DNA of 64,000 nt from an uncultured Flaviramulus sp. (GTDB lineage Bacteria; Bacteroidota; Bacteroidia; Flavobacteriales; Flavobacteriaceae), in the NCBI GenBank assembly GCA_947495125.1, contig CANLXL010000010.1, positions 104,403-168,402 on the forward strand, in the 5' to 3' direction. The position numbers were made by a program, and so were the translations under genes. Positions within the stretch are counted from its first letter, which is position 1. Each line of letters starts with the position of its first letter. Positions 1-9,900 of the stretch are shown here, one piece after another. Under the pieces are notes generated by a model. That model saw only the letters and a program-made list of their open reading frames with translations, made no database searches and was not told the origin of the DNA.

Positions 1-707
1 GACAAGCAACACTTACCAATGCTAGACCTACATTGACAGGTAGTGGAAACTGGACTACAGACCCAACAATAAATTATAACAATTCAGATTTATTTAAAGC
101 ATGGGTATTAATGCTTGAATCACCAAGTAATTCATCAAGCTACCAATATGATGTTACTAATATAGGAAGACAAGTATTAGGTAATCATTTTTTAGTATTA
201 AGAGACCAATTCACTAAGAGTTATAAGGCAAAAAATATAAATCAGCTGAAAGAAACAGGAAAGAAAATGCTTGATTTATTTGATGATTTAGATAAACTTT
301 TAGCAACGCAATCATCTTTTTTACTAGGGAAATGGCTGGAAGATGCCAAAGCTTTTGGAGTTAATAAAGAAGAACAAAAATATTATGAGCATAATGCAAG
401 AAACATTATCACTACTTGGGGTACAGCTGCCCAAAGTTTAAATGATTATGCAAGCAGATCTTGGGCCGGATTAACAAAGACGTTTTATAAAAAACGCTGG
501 GAACTATTTATTAATGATGTCATTCAGTCCGTTGAAGATAATAAAGAATTTAATGAAAAAGCATTTTATGATAAAGTAACACAATTTGAATGGAAATGGA
601 CACAAGGTAAAGAGCGATATAATGATAAACCAGATGGTAGTGCAGTAAATATCTCTAAAGAATTAATTAAGAAATATAGGAATAACTTAGAAAAAGAATC
701 AATATGA
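1..707 (+). CDS. Alpha-N-acetylglucosaminidase (GH89), C-terminal part, cut by window edge
   Basis: The reading frame is open from base 3, so the gene begins upstream and only about 235 C-terminal residues are visible. The segment matches the C-terminal helical domain of NAGLU/GH89 enzymes. It has the stretch ARNIITTWG followed by LNDYASRSWAGLTKTFYKKRW, which aligns by eye with ARRILTVWG and VNDYAARMWGGLTRDYY of the complete GH89 at 28898-31441. GH89 enzymes remove terminal alpha-linked GlcNAc, as in heparan-type or mucin glycans; the catalytic domain lies outside the window. Its stop codon overlaps the start of the next gene by an ATGA tetranucleotide, so the two are translationally coupled. 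It is clearly diverged from the island copy and not a recent duplicate. Confidence 0.85.
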   Translation, partial: QATLTNARPTLTGSGNWTTDPTINYNNSDLFKAWVLMLESPSNSSSYQYDVTNIGRQVLGNHFLVLRDQFTKSYKAKNINQLKETGKKMLDLFDDLDKLLATQSSFLLGKWLEDAKAFGVNKEEQKYYEHNARNIITTWGTAAQSLNDYASRSWAGLTKTFYKKRWELFINDVIQSVEDNKEFNEKAFYDKVTQFEWKWTQGKERYNDKPDGSAVNISKELIKKYRNNLEKESI

Positions 708-2503
708 AGCTATTAAACATGCAATACATAGTTTTAGCTTTAATACTTATAGGATATGCCTGTTCAAAATCAAAAGATGATAATACCATTGATCCACCAG
801 GACCTATTCTAGAGACTAATATAGAAATAGGATATTTAGAAACTGAAAAAGGAGATTATAATGTAGGAGAACAAATTAATTTAAATACATTCAAAATAAC
901 CAACGTTTCAACTACGGCTGTTAGTATTTCAAGTGTTATTGTTAGAATAAAAGACTTTTCTACAAATGCGATTCTTCACGATTTTGAAACAGTCAGCGAT
1001 CTAAAAATTGAAATTGGTAAAGAGCAGGATATTAATTCAAATACTGTTTTTACTATTCCAGGAAATTTTCAAAAAAAATCATATGGAGTTTATATAAGAG
1101 TCATTTTTTCAAATGGTACAGCAAGAGAACTTTACAAAACTTTTTTTAGGGTTGTAGATGCTCAAACACTAACAACTTATAGAATAGATAAAGAAGATTA
1201 TAATGGATTACCTGTTTTCAAATTAAGAGGAGGTTTAAGTGCAGAGTATGCCGTACAAAAATCGGCAGCAACATTTGTATCTGGAATTTCGCATACCTGG
1301 ACTACGCCTATTGAAACTATAGCCTCAACACCAGATTTTTTAGAACGCTCTATAAACAATACAATAAGTTTTTATAATGACGCCATTGGTTCAACAACAC
1401 CAATTGAAACTGTTATATTAGCTACAGGTATTCCAGGAGTGCAATATCTGGCAAGAAACATGAAAGCTGTTGTATTACCATTGCACTATTTGGTAGCATC
1501 TGGTACTGTTAAAGAAGCACAAACTATATTAGAACAGGCAAATAATTCAGGGTATTCAACCTATGGTACTATAGGTCATGATTTTTCAATTACAAATACA
1601 CAAAGTGTAGGATGGATAAAACTATTAGATGTGCCGGAACAATACAAAAAATTCATAAACAACCACCAAGTACAAAATGTTATTCTATTAGGGCATACAG
1701 GAACTAATGATGGAGAAACTTCAGCACAAAAAGTAACAGATGCCAGAAATGAATACGAAGCAGGCTCATTGTATTTAATGCGTTTTGCAGGCGATGCGTC
1801 TGATGGGTACTTAAAACAAATATTAAGTGATTATAACACTACAAGATTATCAGCTGTTACTAAGATAGCCGATTGGGAAGCAGGTATTATTCCAGAGCAA
1901 ATAGATAATTTTACTAATACCCTTAAAACAGAAACAAGTGTATCTATAACTTCTATAACTGCGGATGATGGTGTACATCTATGGAATATAGGAACCTATA
2001 CCTCATTATCATTAATGCAAAAAAATAAATCTATTTTTGAAGTTGACGGACCAGTTTTAAGAGGAGTTTCTACAAATCAATATTTACTTGGTAATCCAAG
2101 TTATGAGAGCTATATAAGATATGTACCCTTCTTGTATTTTGCAGGGATTTCTGCTGAATTTCAATATGACAATTGGTTGAATACAAAAATAAAATCAGCA
2201 ATTAATAGTTATTTTCCAGATATTGTATTTGAAGATTTAACATTTTGGACAAATGATGCTGCTATGGATGTCTTGTTAAAATCTAAAGGATTAACAGTTC
2301 GATCAAGTAATTATCAGGAAGGCCAACTTTGGGATATTAGTAATGGTCTAAACAGCCTTACAGAAGTAAGAGCTGTGGATATTCTTCATAACAGAACATC
2401 ATCAGAATATAAGAACTGGAATCAAAGTTTACAATATTTAAACATAAATGATTTAAAAGATATATCAAGTAAATTCCCCGAAATTAAAGTTACATTAAAA
2501 TGA
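704..2503 (+). CDS. Exported lipoprotein of unknown function, paralogue A
   Basis: This 599-residue protein has a lipoprotein signal peptide with the lipobox GYAC near residue 20, so it is probably anchored in the outer membrane. Residues about 35-150 look like a beta-sandwich/Ig-like domain (FKITNVSTTAVSISSV, then a YGVYIRV strand). After that comes a roughly 430-residue domain beginning with the motif FKLRGGLSAEYAVQKSA. I do not recognise the large domain. Its ordered blocks (ISHTW, ATGIPG, NVILLGHTGT, IADWEAGI, ITADDG) are shared with the next gene and look like an alpha/beta enzyme fold. It sits between a GH89 gene and its own paralogue with ATGA overlaps on both sides, so glycan binding or processing is a reasonable inference, not a demonstrated function. 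Confidence 0.75.
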   Translation: MKLLNMQYIVLALILIGYACSKSKDDNTIDPPGPILETNIEIGYLETEKGDYNVGEQINLNTFKITNVSTTAVSISSVIVRIKDFSTNAILHDFETVSDLKIEIGKEQDINSNTVFTIPGNFQKKSYGVYIRVIFSNGTARELYKTFFRVVDAQTLTTYRIDKEDYNGLPVFKLRGGLSAEYAVQKSAATFVSGISHTWTTPIETIASTPDFLERSINNTISFYNDAIGSTTPIETVILATGIPGVQYLARNMKAVVLPLHYLVASGTVKEAQTILEQANNSGYSTYGTIGHDFSITNTQSVGWIKLLDVPEQYKKFINNHQVQNVILLGHTGTNDGETSAQKVTDARNEYEAGSLYLMRFAGDASDGYLKQILSDYNTTRLSAVTKIADWEAGIIPEQIDNFTNTLKTETSVSITSITADDGVHLWNIGTYTSLSLMQKNKSIFEVDGPVLRGVSTNQYLLGNPSYESYIRYVPFLYFAGISAEFQYDNWLNTKIKSAINSYFPDIVFEDLTFWTNDAAMDVLLKSKGLTVRSSNYQEGQLWDISNGLNSLTEVRAVDILHNRTSSEYKNWNQSLQYLNINDLKDISSKFPEIKVTLK

Positions 2504-4320
2504 GAATGAGAGTTTTATACCCAACAAGTTTGCTGTTGATTGTATTATTTATTGCTTGTAAATATGAAAGCAAAAACGAAATTATAAGGCAAGGGCCTCC
2601 TTTAAAAGCAAAAATTGAATTAAATAAAGGAGCTTATAAATCAGGTGATATAATCGAGTCTAAAATAACCCTTGAAAATCAAAATAGCAAAACAGTTACA
2701 ATTGAAGAATTAGGACTGAAAATTGTAAATATATCTGATGGTTCAAATGCTCAAATTAGACAATTACAGGTCATAAGAGTTAATTGGAAAAAGAATAAAA
2801 AACATGATTTTATTATAGATATAAAAACAGAGGATTTAAAAAAAGGAGCTTATGGTATTTATATTACCCAAAAAGAAAAAGGGTACAAATCGGATGAAAC
2901 ATACCATACCTTTTTTAGAATAATAGATGAAGATGAGCTAACCGTTTTTGATATTGAAACAGAAAATATTGACGATGTTCCAATTTTTAAATTAGACGGC
3001 GGTATGAGTGCCGAGTACATTGTGGAAAAATCAGCAGAAAACCTAATGTCCGGAATGTCTCATTCTTGGTATGTAAATGGCCCCGGATCAGGGCCAAACC
3101 ATGTACTGGCAACGCCAAATTATTTAGAAAAATCGGTAAACAAAACAGTAAGCTTTTATAATGAAACTTTTGGTAAAAATACTGAAATAGAAACGGTATT
3201 AATTACAACAGGGTTTCCATCAATACCGTATATTTCGAATGCTTTAAAGGCTCCTGTTTTACCTATGCATTTTTTGGTGAGTGTTAATACCGTCAAGGAG
3301 ATTCAAACCATTTTAAAAACAGCAAATGATAATAACATTGCATCGTATGCAACGTTGAGCCATGATCCATCTGTCCCGTATGCAGTATCGTGGATTAAAC
3401 TATTAGAATTGCCTGAAGCATATAAAAGTTTTATTAGGCAACATAAGGTGAAAAATGTGGTTATTCTTGGTGCAACAGGTACAAGTGGAGGCGAAACTAA
3501 AGCCAAACAATTGTTATATGATGATAGTATTGAAGGAGCATATGCTAATAGAAGTATTTACATTATGTACCCGGGAACCTCACCAGATGATGTAAAAACC
3601 TTAAATGAAAAGATTGTTGATTTAAAAGACTTTAAACAGCAAGATAATTTTATAAGAATAGCTGATTGGGAAAGTGGCATTAACCAAAGTCAAATAATCA
3701 ACTTTACGGATAATGCCAAGGGTATTGACCAATCTATTGCGGTAACAACCATAACAGCTGAAGATTTGGGTAGATTATACGCGTTAGGAGGCTATAGTAG
3801 TTTAGCATTGATGCATAAGAACAAGGAGAAGTTTAATGGCGTAAAAGGCGTAATTTTCAACCCCTACTTAATAGCACATCCGACAATTGAACTTAAAAAA
3901 GGATTTGTCCCCTTATTATATTGGCAGCTGGTGGGCGCCCAGTATACTGTTTATAATATGGAGAACGATTTGTTAAAGGCGGTTAGCCATTTTTACCCCG
4001 ATACTGATGCGAAGAAGTTGAAATTATGGTTGAATTCTACACGAAATTTTGGAGCAAAATGGTCTGCGAATAATTTAAAGAAAGAACTCACAGAAAAAGG
4101 ATATACAAACTTTATAGAAAACAATTATGAAGTTGATGAAGTTTGGGATTTATTAGATGGTGTTGATTCTCCAAGTGAGTTACTATACAAAGAAGTAAAT
4201 AGTAGTTTTGGTTTTAAAAAACTTAAAAATTGGAATAACTCTTTAGTTCCTATTACAATAGAAGATATCAAAGAATTATCCAAACTTTTTGGAGGGTTTC
4301 AGGTTGAAACTCAATACTAA
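2500..4320 (+). CDS. Exported lipoprotein of unknown function, paralogue B
   Basis: This 606-residue lipoprotein (lipobox FIAC, about residue 20) has the same layout as the preceding gene: a beta-rich N-terminal domain to about residue 145, then a large domain opening with FKLDGGMSAEYIVEKSA. Conserved blocks are MSHSW, ITTGFPS, APVLPMHFLV, NVVILGATGT, IADWESGI, TITAEDLG and a C-terminal VWDLLDG. The same blocks in the upstream gene read ISHTW, ATGIPG, AVVLPLHYLV, NVILLGHTGT, IADWEAGI, SITADDG and LWDISNG. Invariant acidic and aromatic residues within these blocks are candidate active-site positions. The start overlaps the previous stop (ATGA). No family name can be assigned from memory. Position in a GH89 operon suggests a role on the same glycan. 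Confidence 0.75.
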   Translation: MRMRVLYPTSLLLIVLFIACKYESKNEIIRQGPPLKAKIELNKGAYKSGDIIESKITLENQNSKTVTIEELGLKIVNISDGSNAQIRQLQVIRVNWKKNKKHDFIIDIKTEDLKKGAYGIYITQKEKGYKSDETYHTFFRIIDEDELTVFDIETENIDDVPIFKLDGGMSAEYIVEKSAENLMSGMSHSWYVNGPGSGPNHVLATPNYLEKSVNKTVSFYNETFGKNTEIETVLITTGFPSIPYISNALKAPVLPMHFLVSVNTVKEIQTILKTANDNNIASYATLSHDPSVPYAVSWIKLLELPEAYKSFIRQHKVKNVVILGATGTSGGETKAKQLLYDDSIEGAYANRSIYIMYPGTSPDDVKTLNEKIVDLKDFKQQDNFIRIADWESGINQSQIINFTDNAKGIDQSIAVTTITAEDLGRLYALGGYSSLALMHKNKEKFNGVKGVIFNPYLIAHPTIELKKGFVPLLYWQLVGAQYTVYNMENDLLKAVSHFYPDTDAKKLKLWLNSTRNFGAKWSANNLKKELTEKGYTNFIENNYEVDEVWDLLDGVDSPSELLYKEVNSSFGFKKLKNWNNSLVPITIEDIKELSKLFGGFQVETQY

Positions 4321-4334
4321 ACAGTTAAGCCAAA

Positions 4335-4622
4335 ATGGAAACAGAATTTGACGAAAAATTGTGGTTTATTTATGGCTGTTGTAAAGAAAAGCATTACTTA
4401 ATAGGAACCTCTCGTAATTTTAATGGTAAGATTTATGCTTGGTGCCCTAAAAAAAAGCTGAGTATTTTTTTATCAATCAATGAGATGTCAAAGATGTCTC
4501 TATATTGCAAATATTGGATTAATGGATATTTAAGTGGGACTTACCCTAATCTGCCTTTGAACTCTAAAGGAGAAGTAGATTTTTATGCGTTGAAATGTGA
4601 AAAATGGTCTGAGTATACTTAA
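4335..4622 (+). CDS. Small hypothetical protein
   Basis: A 95-residue soluble protein with no signal peptide or membrane segment. It is rich in aromatic residues and has five cysteines (YGCCKEKHY, AWCPKKK, YCKYW, LKCEKW). It starts 14 bases after the lipoprotein pair on the same strand and could be the last gene of that operon. The composition looks like coding sequence, but I recognise no family. The roughly 230 bases after it, up to the convergent SGNH gene, show no clear terminator. Confidence 0.5.
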   Translation: METEFDEKLWFIYGCCKEKHYLIGTSRNFNGKIYAWCPKKKLSIFLSINEMSKMSLYCKYWINGYLSGTYPNLPLNSKGEVDFYALKCEKWSEYT

Positions 4623-4855
4623 AAAATTGTTATTCAGCCTACTATATTATATTAATTGCAAAACGGACTTATTATATTTTGATATACACATGAAGACAAG
4701 AGGTTTTAAGTCACAAAAATAGATTTAATTTCAAGCCCAATCTAAATAATAACAAACATACTATATTTAAAATCTAGCTTAAAATGAGGGACTGTATTGA
4801 ATAAAGATAATTTTAATGTTTAAAAGCGAAAATTCATTAATCAAAATAGTAAACT

Positions 4856-5632
4856 TTAAAACTGATTAATAGCTATTTCAACTAATGGTCCCATTATATT
4901 ATATCCTTTTTGATTTGGGTGGACACCATCAATTGAGTATTCCTTTTTTAACGCATACGTGTCATCAGCCATAGCACAAAAATAATCTACAAAAGGTATA
5001 TTATGCTGTCTAGCATATTTCTGAATAGAGGCGTTTAATGCTACTATACGCTTTGACGGTTTAATCTCAGGTACCCAAAAATAGTACCTAGTTGGTAGTA
5101 CAGAGCACATTATAACATTAATGCCATTGGTTTGAGCCAATTCAACCATAGAGAAAATATTGTTTTCAATCATTTTATTAGTTGTAGGGCCTGTGTTCCC
5201 AGCAATATCATTAGTACCTGCCAACAGAACTACAATTTTTGGTTTTAAATCAATAACATCTTGCCTAAAACGAAGCAATATTTGGGCTGTTGTTTGACCA
5301 CTTATTCCTCTATTAATATAGTCTCTGTTTTTAAAAAAATCTGGTGAGTGAACTTTCCACATTTCCGTAATAGAGTTTCCCATAAAAATGACTCGATTAC
5401 CTTTGTTTGAATCATTTTTTAATTGGCTGTTAGCTTCTTGGTAGTATGTTAAATTGGCCCAATCATTCTTTGTTTTAGACCAATGGGTATATTCTTCTAT
5501 AATTTGTTGATCTGTTTTTCCGTCTATCAATTTAACTAATTGTGCGTCTTGAACTTTAGCAGAACTACAAGATAAAAAGGTTAGTGATAAGCATAATAAG
5601 ATAGAAAATTGTTTTAATGGTATTGATATCAT
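4856..5632 (-). CDS. SGNH/GDSL-family hydrolase, lipoprotein
   Basis: SGNH hydrolases are esterases/lipases, often deacetylating carbohydrates. The family blocks are visible in order: GNSITEMW (nucleophile Ser block, GNS instead of GDS), GISGQTT (block II Gly), LLAGTND (block III GxND) and DGVHPNQKGY (block V Asp/His). The start chosen is the ATG at 5632, because it gives a clean lipoprotein signal (ISIPLKQF then LTFLSCSS). The longer open frame reaching to 5713 would run into the upstream gene. The preceding stop lies only four bases away, so it is co-transcribed with the acyltransferase. Acetyl or acyl ester removal from a glycan is likely; the substrate is unknown. Confidence 0.85.
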   Translation of the reverse strand: MISIPLKQFSILLCLSLTFLSCSSAKVQDAQLVKLIDGKTDQQIIEEYTHWSKTKNDWANLTYYQEANSQLKNDSNKGNRVIFMGNSITEMWKVHSPDFFKNRDYINRGISGQTTAQILLRFRQDVIDLKPKIVVLLAGTNDIAGNTGPTTNKMIENNIFSMVELAQTNGINVIMCSVLPTRYYFWVPEIKPSKRIVALNASIQKYARQHNIPFVDYFCAMADDTYALKKEYSIDGVHPNQKGYNIMGPLVEIAINQF

Positions 5633-5636
5633 GATG

Positions 5637-6743
5637 TTATAATTTAATAAAAATTCGTTTTTTATATAACCAGTAAGCAGGGATATAACAAAGCAAGGTA
5701 TAAGCAATGGCATACAGAAGAGATGTTAACTTAGGAGCAACACCTAAAGAAGTAATTGTTTCAAAAAACCAAATGTTGGTTGATTGCCCGTTAATTAGTT
5801 TCCAATCTAAAAAAACAGGATGTAACACGTGAAACAACACATACAAGGTAATGGCATTAGAGCCAAAAACAATCCCCATTTTAGTTCCCTTTTTATAGCC
5901 TAAATAATCGATTAAAAAAATTGAAGCAGCCAGAGTCAACATACCAAAACCTCCTGAATACAGTACAAATGAACTAGACCAAATGTTTTTATTGAGTGGA
6001 AAGTGCCAACTCCAAACGATTCCGGCTAATAGCAAAGTAAACCCTAATAAGAATAGCCATATAATTTTATCAGAAATACTTTTTTTAGAAGTTAGTAGCG
6101 CACCTGTAAGCATTCCTAAAATGCCTGTTACAATGGCAGGGAATGAACTAAAAAAACCTTCTGGCACCCATTGACCTTCTTGAAGGCTTAATACTAAACG
6201 GTCTATGTAATGTGCTACATTTTTGCTAGGTTCTAACATGCCAGAACCTATGTCTGGTATGTAGATAAAATACATACAAAGCCAATACCCAATCAAAATT
6301 GTAATGGCAATGTATACTTGTTGTTTCCATTTGGTATGAAGAAATAATAAGGCACAAACCAAATAAACCACAGCGATTCTTGGAAGAACTCCAGTATAAC
6401 CTACTCCATACCATCCGTAGTTTAAGATATCAAATTTTGGAAAAAGGTTTAAAAGGATGCCTACGCCCATAATTTTCACAAAACGTAAGACTGTTTTGGT
6501 ATAGAAGGCTTTAGTAGTGATTCCTTTGCTTTTTTTACTTCCAAAAGAAATAGCGATAGCAATTCCTACAATAAAAATAAAAAAAGGAAATATCAAATCA
6601 GTAGGTGTAGTGTTATTCCATTCAGCATGTGTCACAGGTAGATATACATGATCCCAGGTTGCAGGAGTACTTACCAAAATCATGGCCATTATAGTATAAC
6701 CTCTCATAGCATCCAAGGCTAAAAGCCTTTTGTGTGTTTTCAT
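5637..6743 (-). CDS. Membrane acyltransferase, heparan-alpha-glucosaminide N-acetyltransferase (HGSNAT/NagX) type
   Basis: A multi-pass inner-membrane protein of about 368 residues with roughly ten hydrophobic segments. The N-terminal signature RLLALDAMRGYTIMAMILV and the later PTDLIFPFFIFIVGIAIAIS are typical of the DUF5009/COG4299 family that includes human HGSNAT. HGSNAT moves an acetyl group from acetyl-CoA across a membrane to terminal glucosamine. The ATG at 6743 is preferred over an in-frame TTG three codons earlier. It is the first gene of a two-gene operon with the SGNH hydrolase. Its presence near a GH89 gene parallels lysosomal heparan degradation, where acetylation precedes NAGLU cleavage. 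Acetyl donor and acceptor here are inferred. Confidence 0.75.
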   Translation of the reverse strand: MKTHKRLLALDAMRGYTIMAMILVSTPATWDHVYLPVTHAEWNNTTPTDLIFPFFIFIVGIAIAISFGSKKSKGITTKAFYTKTVLRFVKIMGVGILLNLFPKFDILNYGWYGVGYTGVLPRIAVVYLVCALLFLHTKWKQQVYIAITILIGYWLCMYFIYIPDIGSGMLEPSKNVAHYIDRLVLSLQEGQWVPEGFFSSFPAIVTGILGMLTGALLTSKKSISDKIIWLFLLGFTLLLAGIVWSWHFPLNKNIWSSSFVLYSGGFGMLTLAASIFLIDYLGYKKGTKMGIVFGSNAITLYVLFHVLHPVFLDWKLINGQSTNIWFFETITSLGVAPKLTSLLYAIAYTLLCYIPAYWLYKKRIFIKL

Positions 6744-6940
6744 TAAATACAAATTTTGAATAAATTATGTATAATGAATTTACAGACTATACGTCTCATA
6801 TGAGATTAAATTTTAACCTAAAAGGTTATAAATTTCATCTTAATTTCAATAACTAAAAAAATATTAAGTAATTGTTAGTTTAGGAAAATGGACTAATTAC
6901 TAAACTTTTAAGCTGAATATTTGAGCTTAAATTTTAACTC

Positions 6941-9900
6941 TCAAAAACTTAGTTTAGCGATAATTTCTTCATCATCTTTTTTTGTAAGCCTAATGATTTT
7001 AGTTTCGTTAGTTTCATTTTTTGAACCATAATATTTATACATGGTTACTTTCATAAAGGTGGGACTCTCGACCTTTTGGTTACGATCACCATAGTATTTA
7101 ATTTTTATGTAGTAATCTCCTTTTACTGCTTGTTTTAAAGTAAATTCCTCAGGTCCAAATCCTTGTGTCATATCTGGGGACATATGGCCACCAATTTTAG
7201 TAGAAGTGTGTTTATAAAAGCATTCTTCCAGATTAGGGTCTATTATGTGTAAATCGATATCTGTATCGTTGTGATTCCAATCGACTACAACTCTAATGTC
7301 ATAAGCCACTTCCTCTAGTAATCTTTTGTCAATTTGACTTAAATCTAAATCATTCTTATACTTTTTGATTAGGTGTTTGATTTCATTTTGTGCAATTAGA
7401 GCAATCCCTTTAAAAACTCGTCTGTGATTGCCTTTATAAATCTTACCAGTAATGATACCATTATATAAATCTAAGGCTTTCTGACATCGTCCAATAGCCT
7501 CATATGCTAAGGCTAAATCTCTATAAGATTGAGAATCTTCAGGTCTTAATTCCAGAATTCGTTTAAAGATAAATACAGCTAAATCATCTTCACCTGAATC
7601 TTGAAGTTGGTAAGCAAATACCTTTAGTAATTCATAATTGTCAAAATCGGTTTCTGCGATATTTGATAATATTCTATGTGAATAGCTTAAATCATTGAAT
7701 TGGGTTTTAAAATAATTTGAAATATCTATGTAGTAAGCGGGTGTTTTAATGTGTTCTTCACGTTGAACTAAATATAAATTATAAGCTTCTTCTTTATTTT
7801 TGACTTGTCGCAGTTGAGAAATATATTTCGTTTTAACTTCACGTTTTTTTATGGTAAGCTCTCCGGAATATATCTTATAATTTGGAGTTGGTACTTGTTG
7901 TTCTATTTGCTCTACTTGAATTGTCTGCCCATTCTCTTCTAGATTAAATATGATTGGAAGTGAATATAAAACATCTGCGGGTCTATCTCTTTGTTCTCCA
8001 GGTTTCAGATGTGGTAATAATCGAATTACTCGTTTAACTTCCTCTGTTATTTTTGGATGCGGAGATCTAACGCGAATACGACTAACTATTCCTTCTGATG
8101 AAACTGCAAATAGTACATTAATACGTTGGCGCCCAGAACCAAGGCCTAAATCATTGGCAATTTCCAAATTGAAATGATTTTTAACATGATTGCTAACTTT
8201 TTTAGAAAAACAATTTCTTAACTCTTGATTGTTTCCTTCACAACCAGGAAATATAGGTGCTTTATCAATTATTGTAAAAGGGATGTCAATACTATCATTA
8301 GTTTCTAACATTAACCCAAGATGAGATACTTCAGATGATTCAATAACCTCGTCATCAACTTCTGAAAATGCATTAAGCATACCGGTGCTCTGAACTCGCT
8401 CTACAACCATTTCCTCAACCTCTACTATTTCTTCATCTTGAACTATTTCTATAGTATCTGGAGCAGTAGGAAGTGCAGGAGATTCCATAAAAAAATCAGT
8501 AGTTTCATGCCTCACATTTTTTTGAGATTCTATGCGGGCTAATATTTTATTATATTCTTCTAATAATTCGTTTGGCGGGGTAATTTTATAAGTAATATAA
8601 TCCATAACATTTTCCAGAACTATTAAGGATGTATAATCAGTTACTAGGCCATATTCGGTTCCAAGTTTTGTGATTTGTGATTTGTTCTCTTTAGATTTTA
8701 TTTCAAGGTTGTCCAATTTCTTTTGTGCCCAAATCCTTTTTACTTGCTCAAATGAGGTACTTGATTTTTTTATGTTTATAATCACCCTTTGCTTAATTTC
8801 ATTGCCATAACCAAAATTTAAGGTAATGGTTTCATTACCCTTTAAATACTTTCCAGAAACAGAAAAATCATTAGTTACACTCGTTGGAGATTTAGGGTAA
8901 ATTTCCAGATTCTTTAAGTTGGATTCATACCCTAAATATTTATAATTTTCATATTTAAAATAAGATAAAGCCTCGTCATTAGATTTAGTACTCAAATTTA
9001 TATAAGCCCCGTTAGATGATTCCGCTAAATGATTTAATACCGAATGGTTAGATTTTGTTATGCTATTAATAATAAATATGGGTTTGACAGGATCTAAACC
9101 AATCTCGCTCAATGAAGTTATCCCTTCTGAAAACAAGAGTTTAGCGTCAACTTTATTTTTTAGGTTATAAATAATGTCATAATTAGTGCCTCCATCATAG
9201 ATTGTTTTTTCAATCGTATTTTTAAGTTTATCCCAATTACCATTTACAACTTTAAATTGTTTATCTAATAGAACCGTATTACTAAATGAAACAAAGTGTA
9301 CCGTGACATTAGTTAAGTGCTTAAAATAACCTTCTAATAATTTTAATTCTTTTTGGATATTCCGGTCTTTCATGGAAAGTGAGGCATCCCAAAAAAGAGC
9401 AATTTCATTTGGTTTATCTCTGAGTCTTTTTTTAGGTTTAAGAGTTTTATAGACATAAAAGTAATTATCGTAGGTTAGGATTTTTTTAGTATCCAAAGAA
9501 ACTGGAACCTTCACTGAAATATTTTTATTGGCTATGAAATTCTTTTTAGTAACACTGGTTTTGTAGTTTTTGTTCCAAGCAGAAAATTCAAGACCTGAAA
9601 TATTTCCGTTATCTATAACTGGTTTCCCCTTCTGATCGAACACGGTAATTTCTAACCCAAAATGGTTTAACTTATTTTTAAAGCTTAGGGGTAGGTTATA
9701 ATAGTGGTCTCCATTGTTATAAGTTAGCTCTTGTTCGTATGCCAGTAAAACTCTTTTATAACCATTAGGAGGGATTGGATAAATTCGGGCCTTGTAATTA
9801 TTTCCTGTTCCTTTTTCCAAGAGAGCCGGGTCTACACCACGTCTCACAACTTGTTCGAAAGCTACTCTACCTAATTCTTTGTCAACAACAACGGCTTCTC

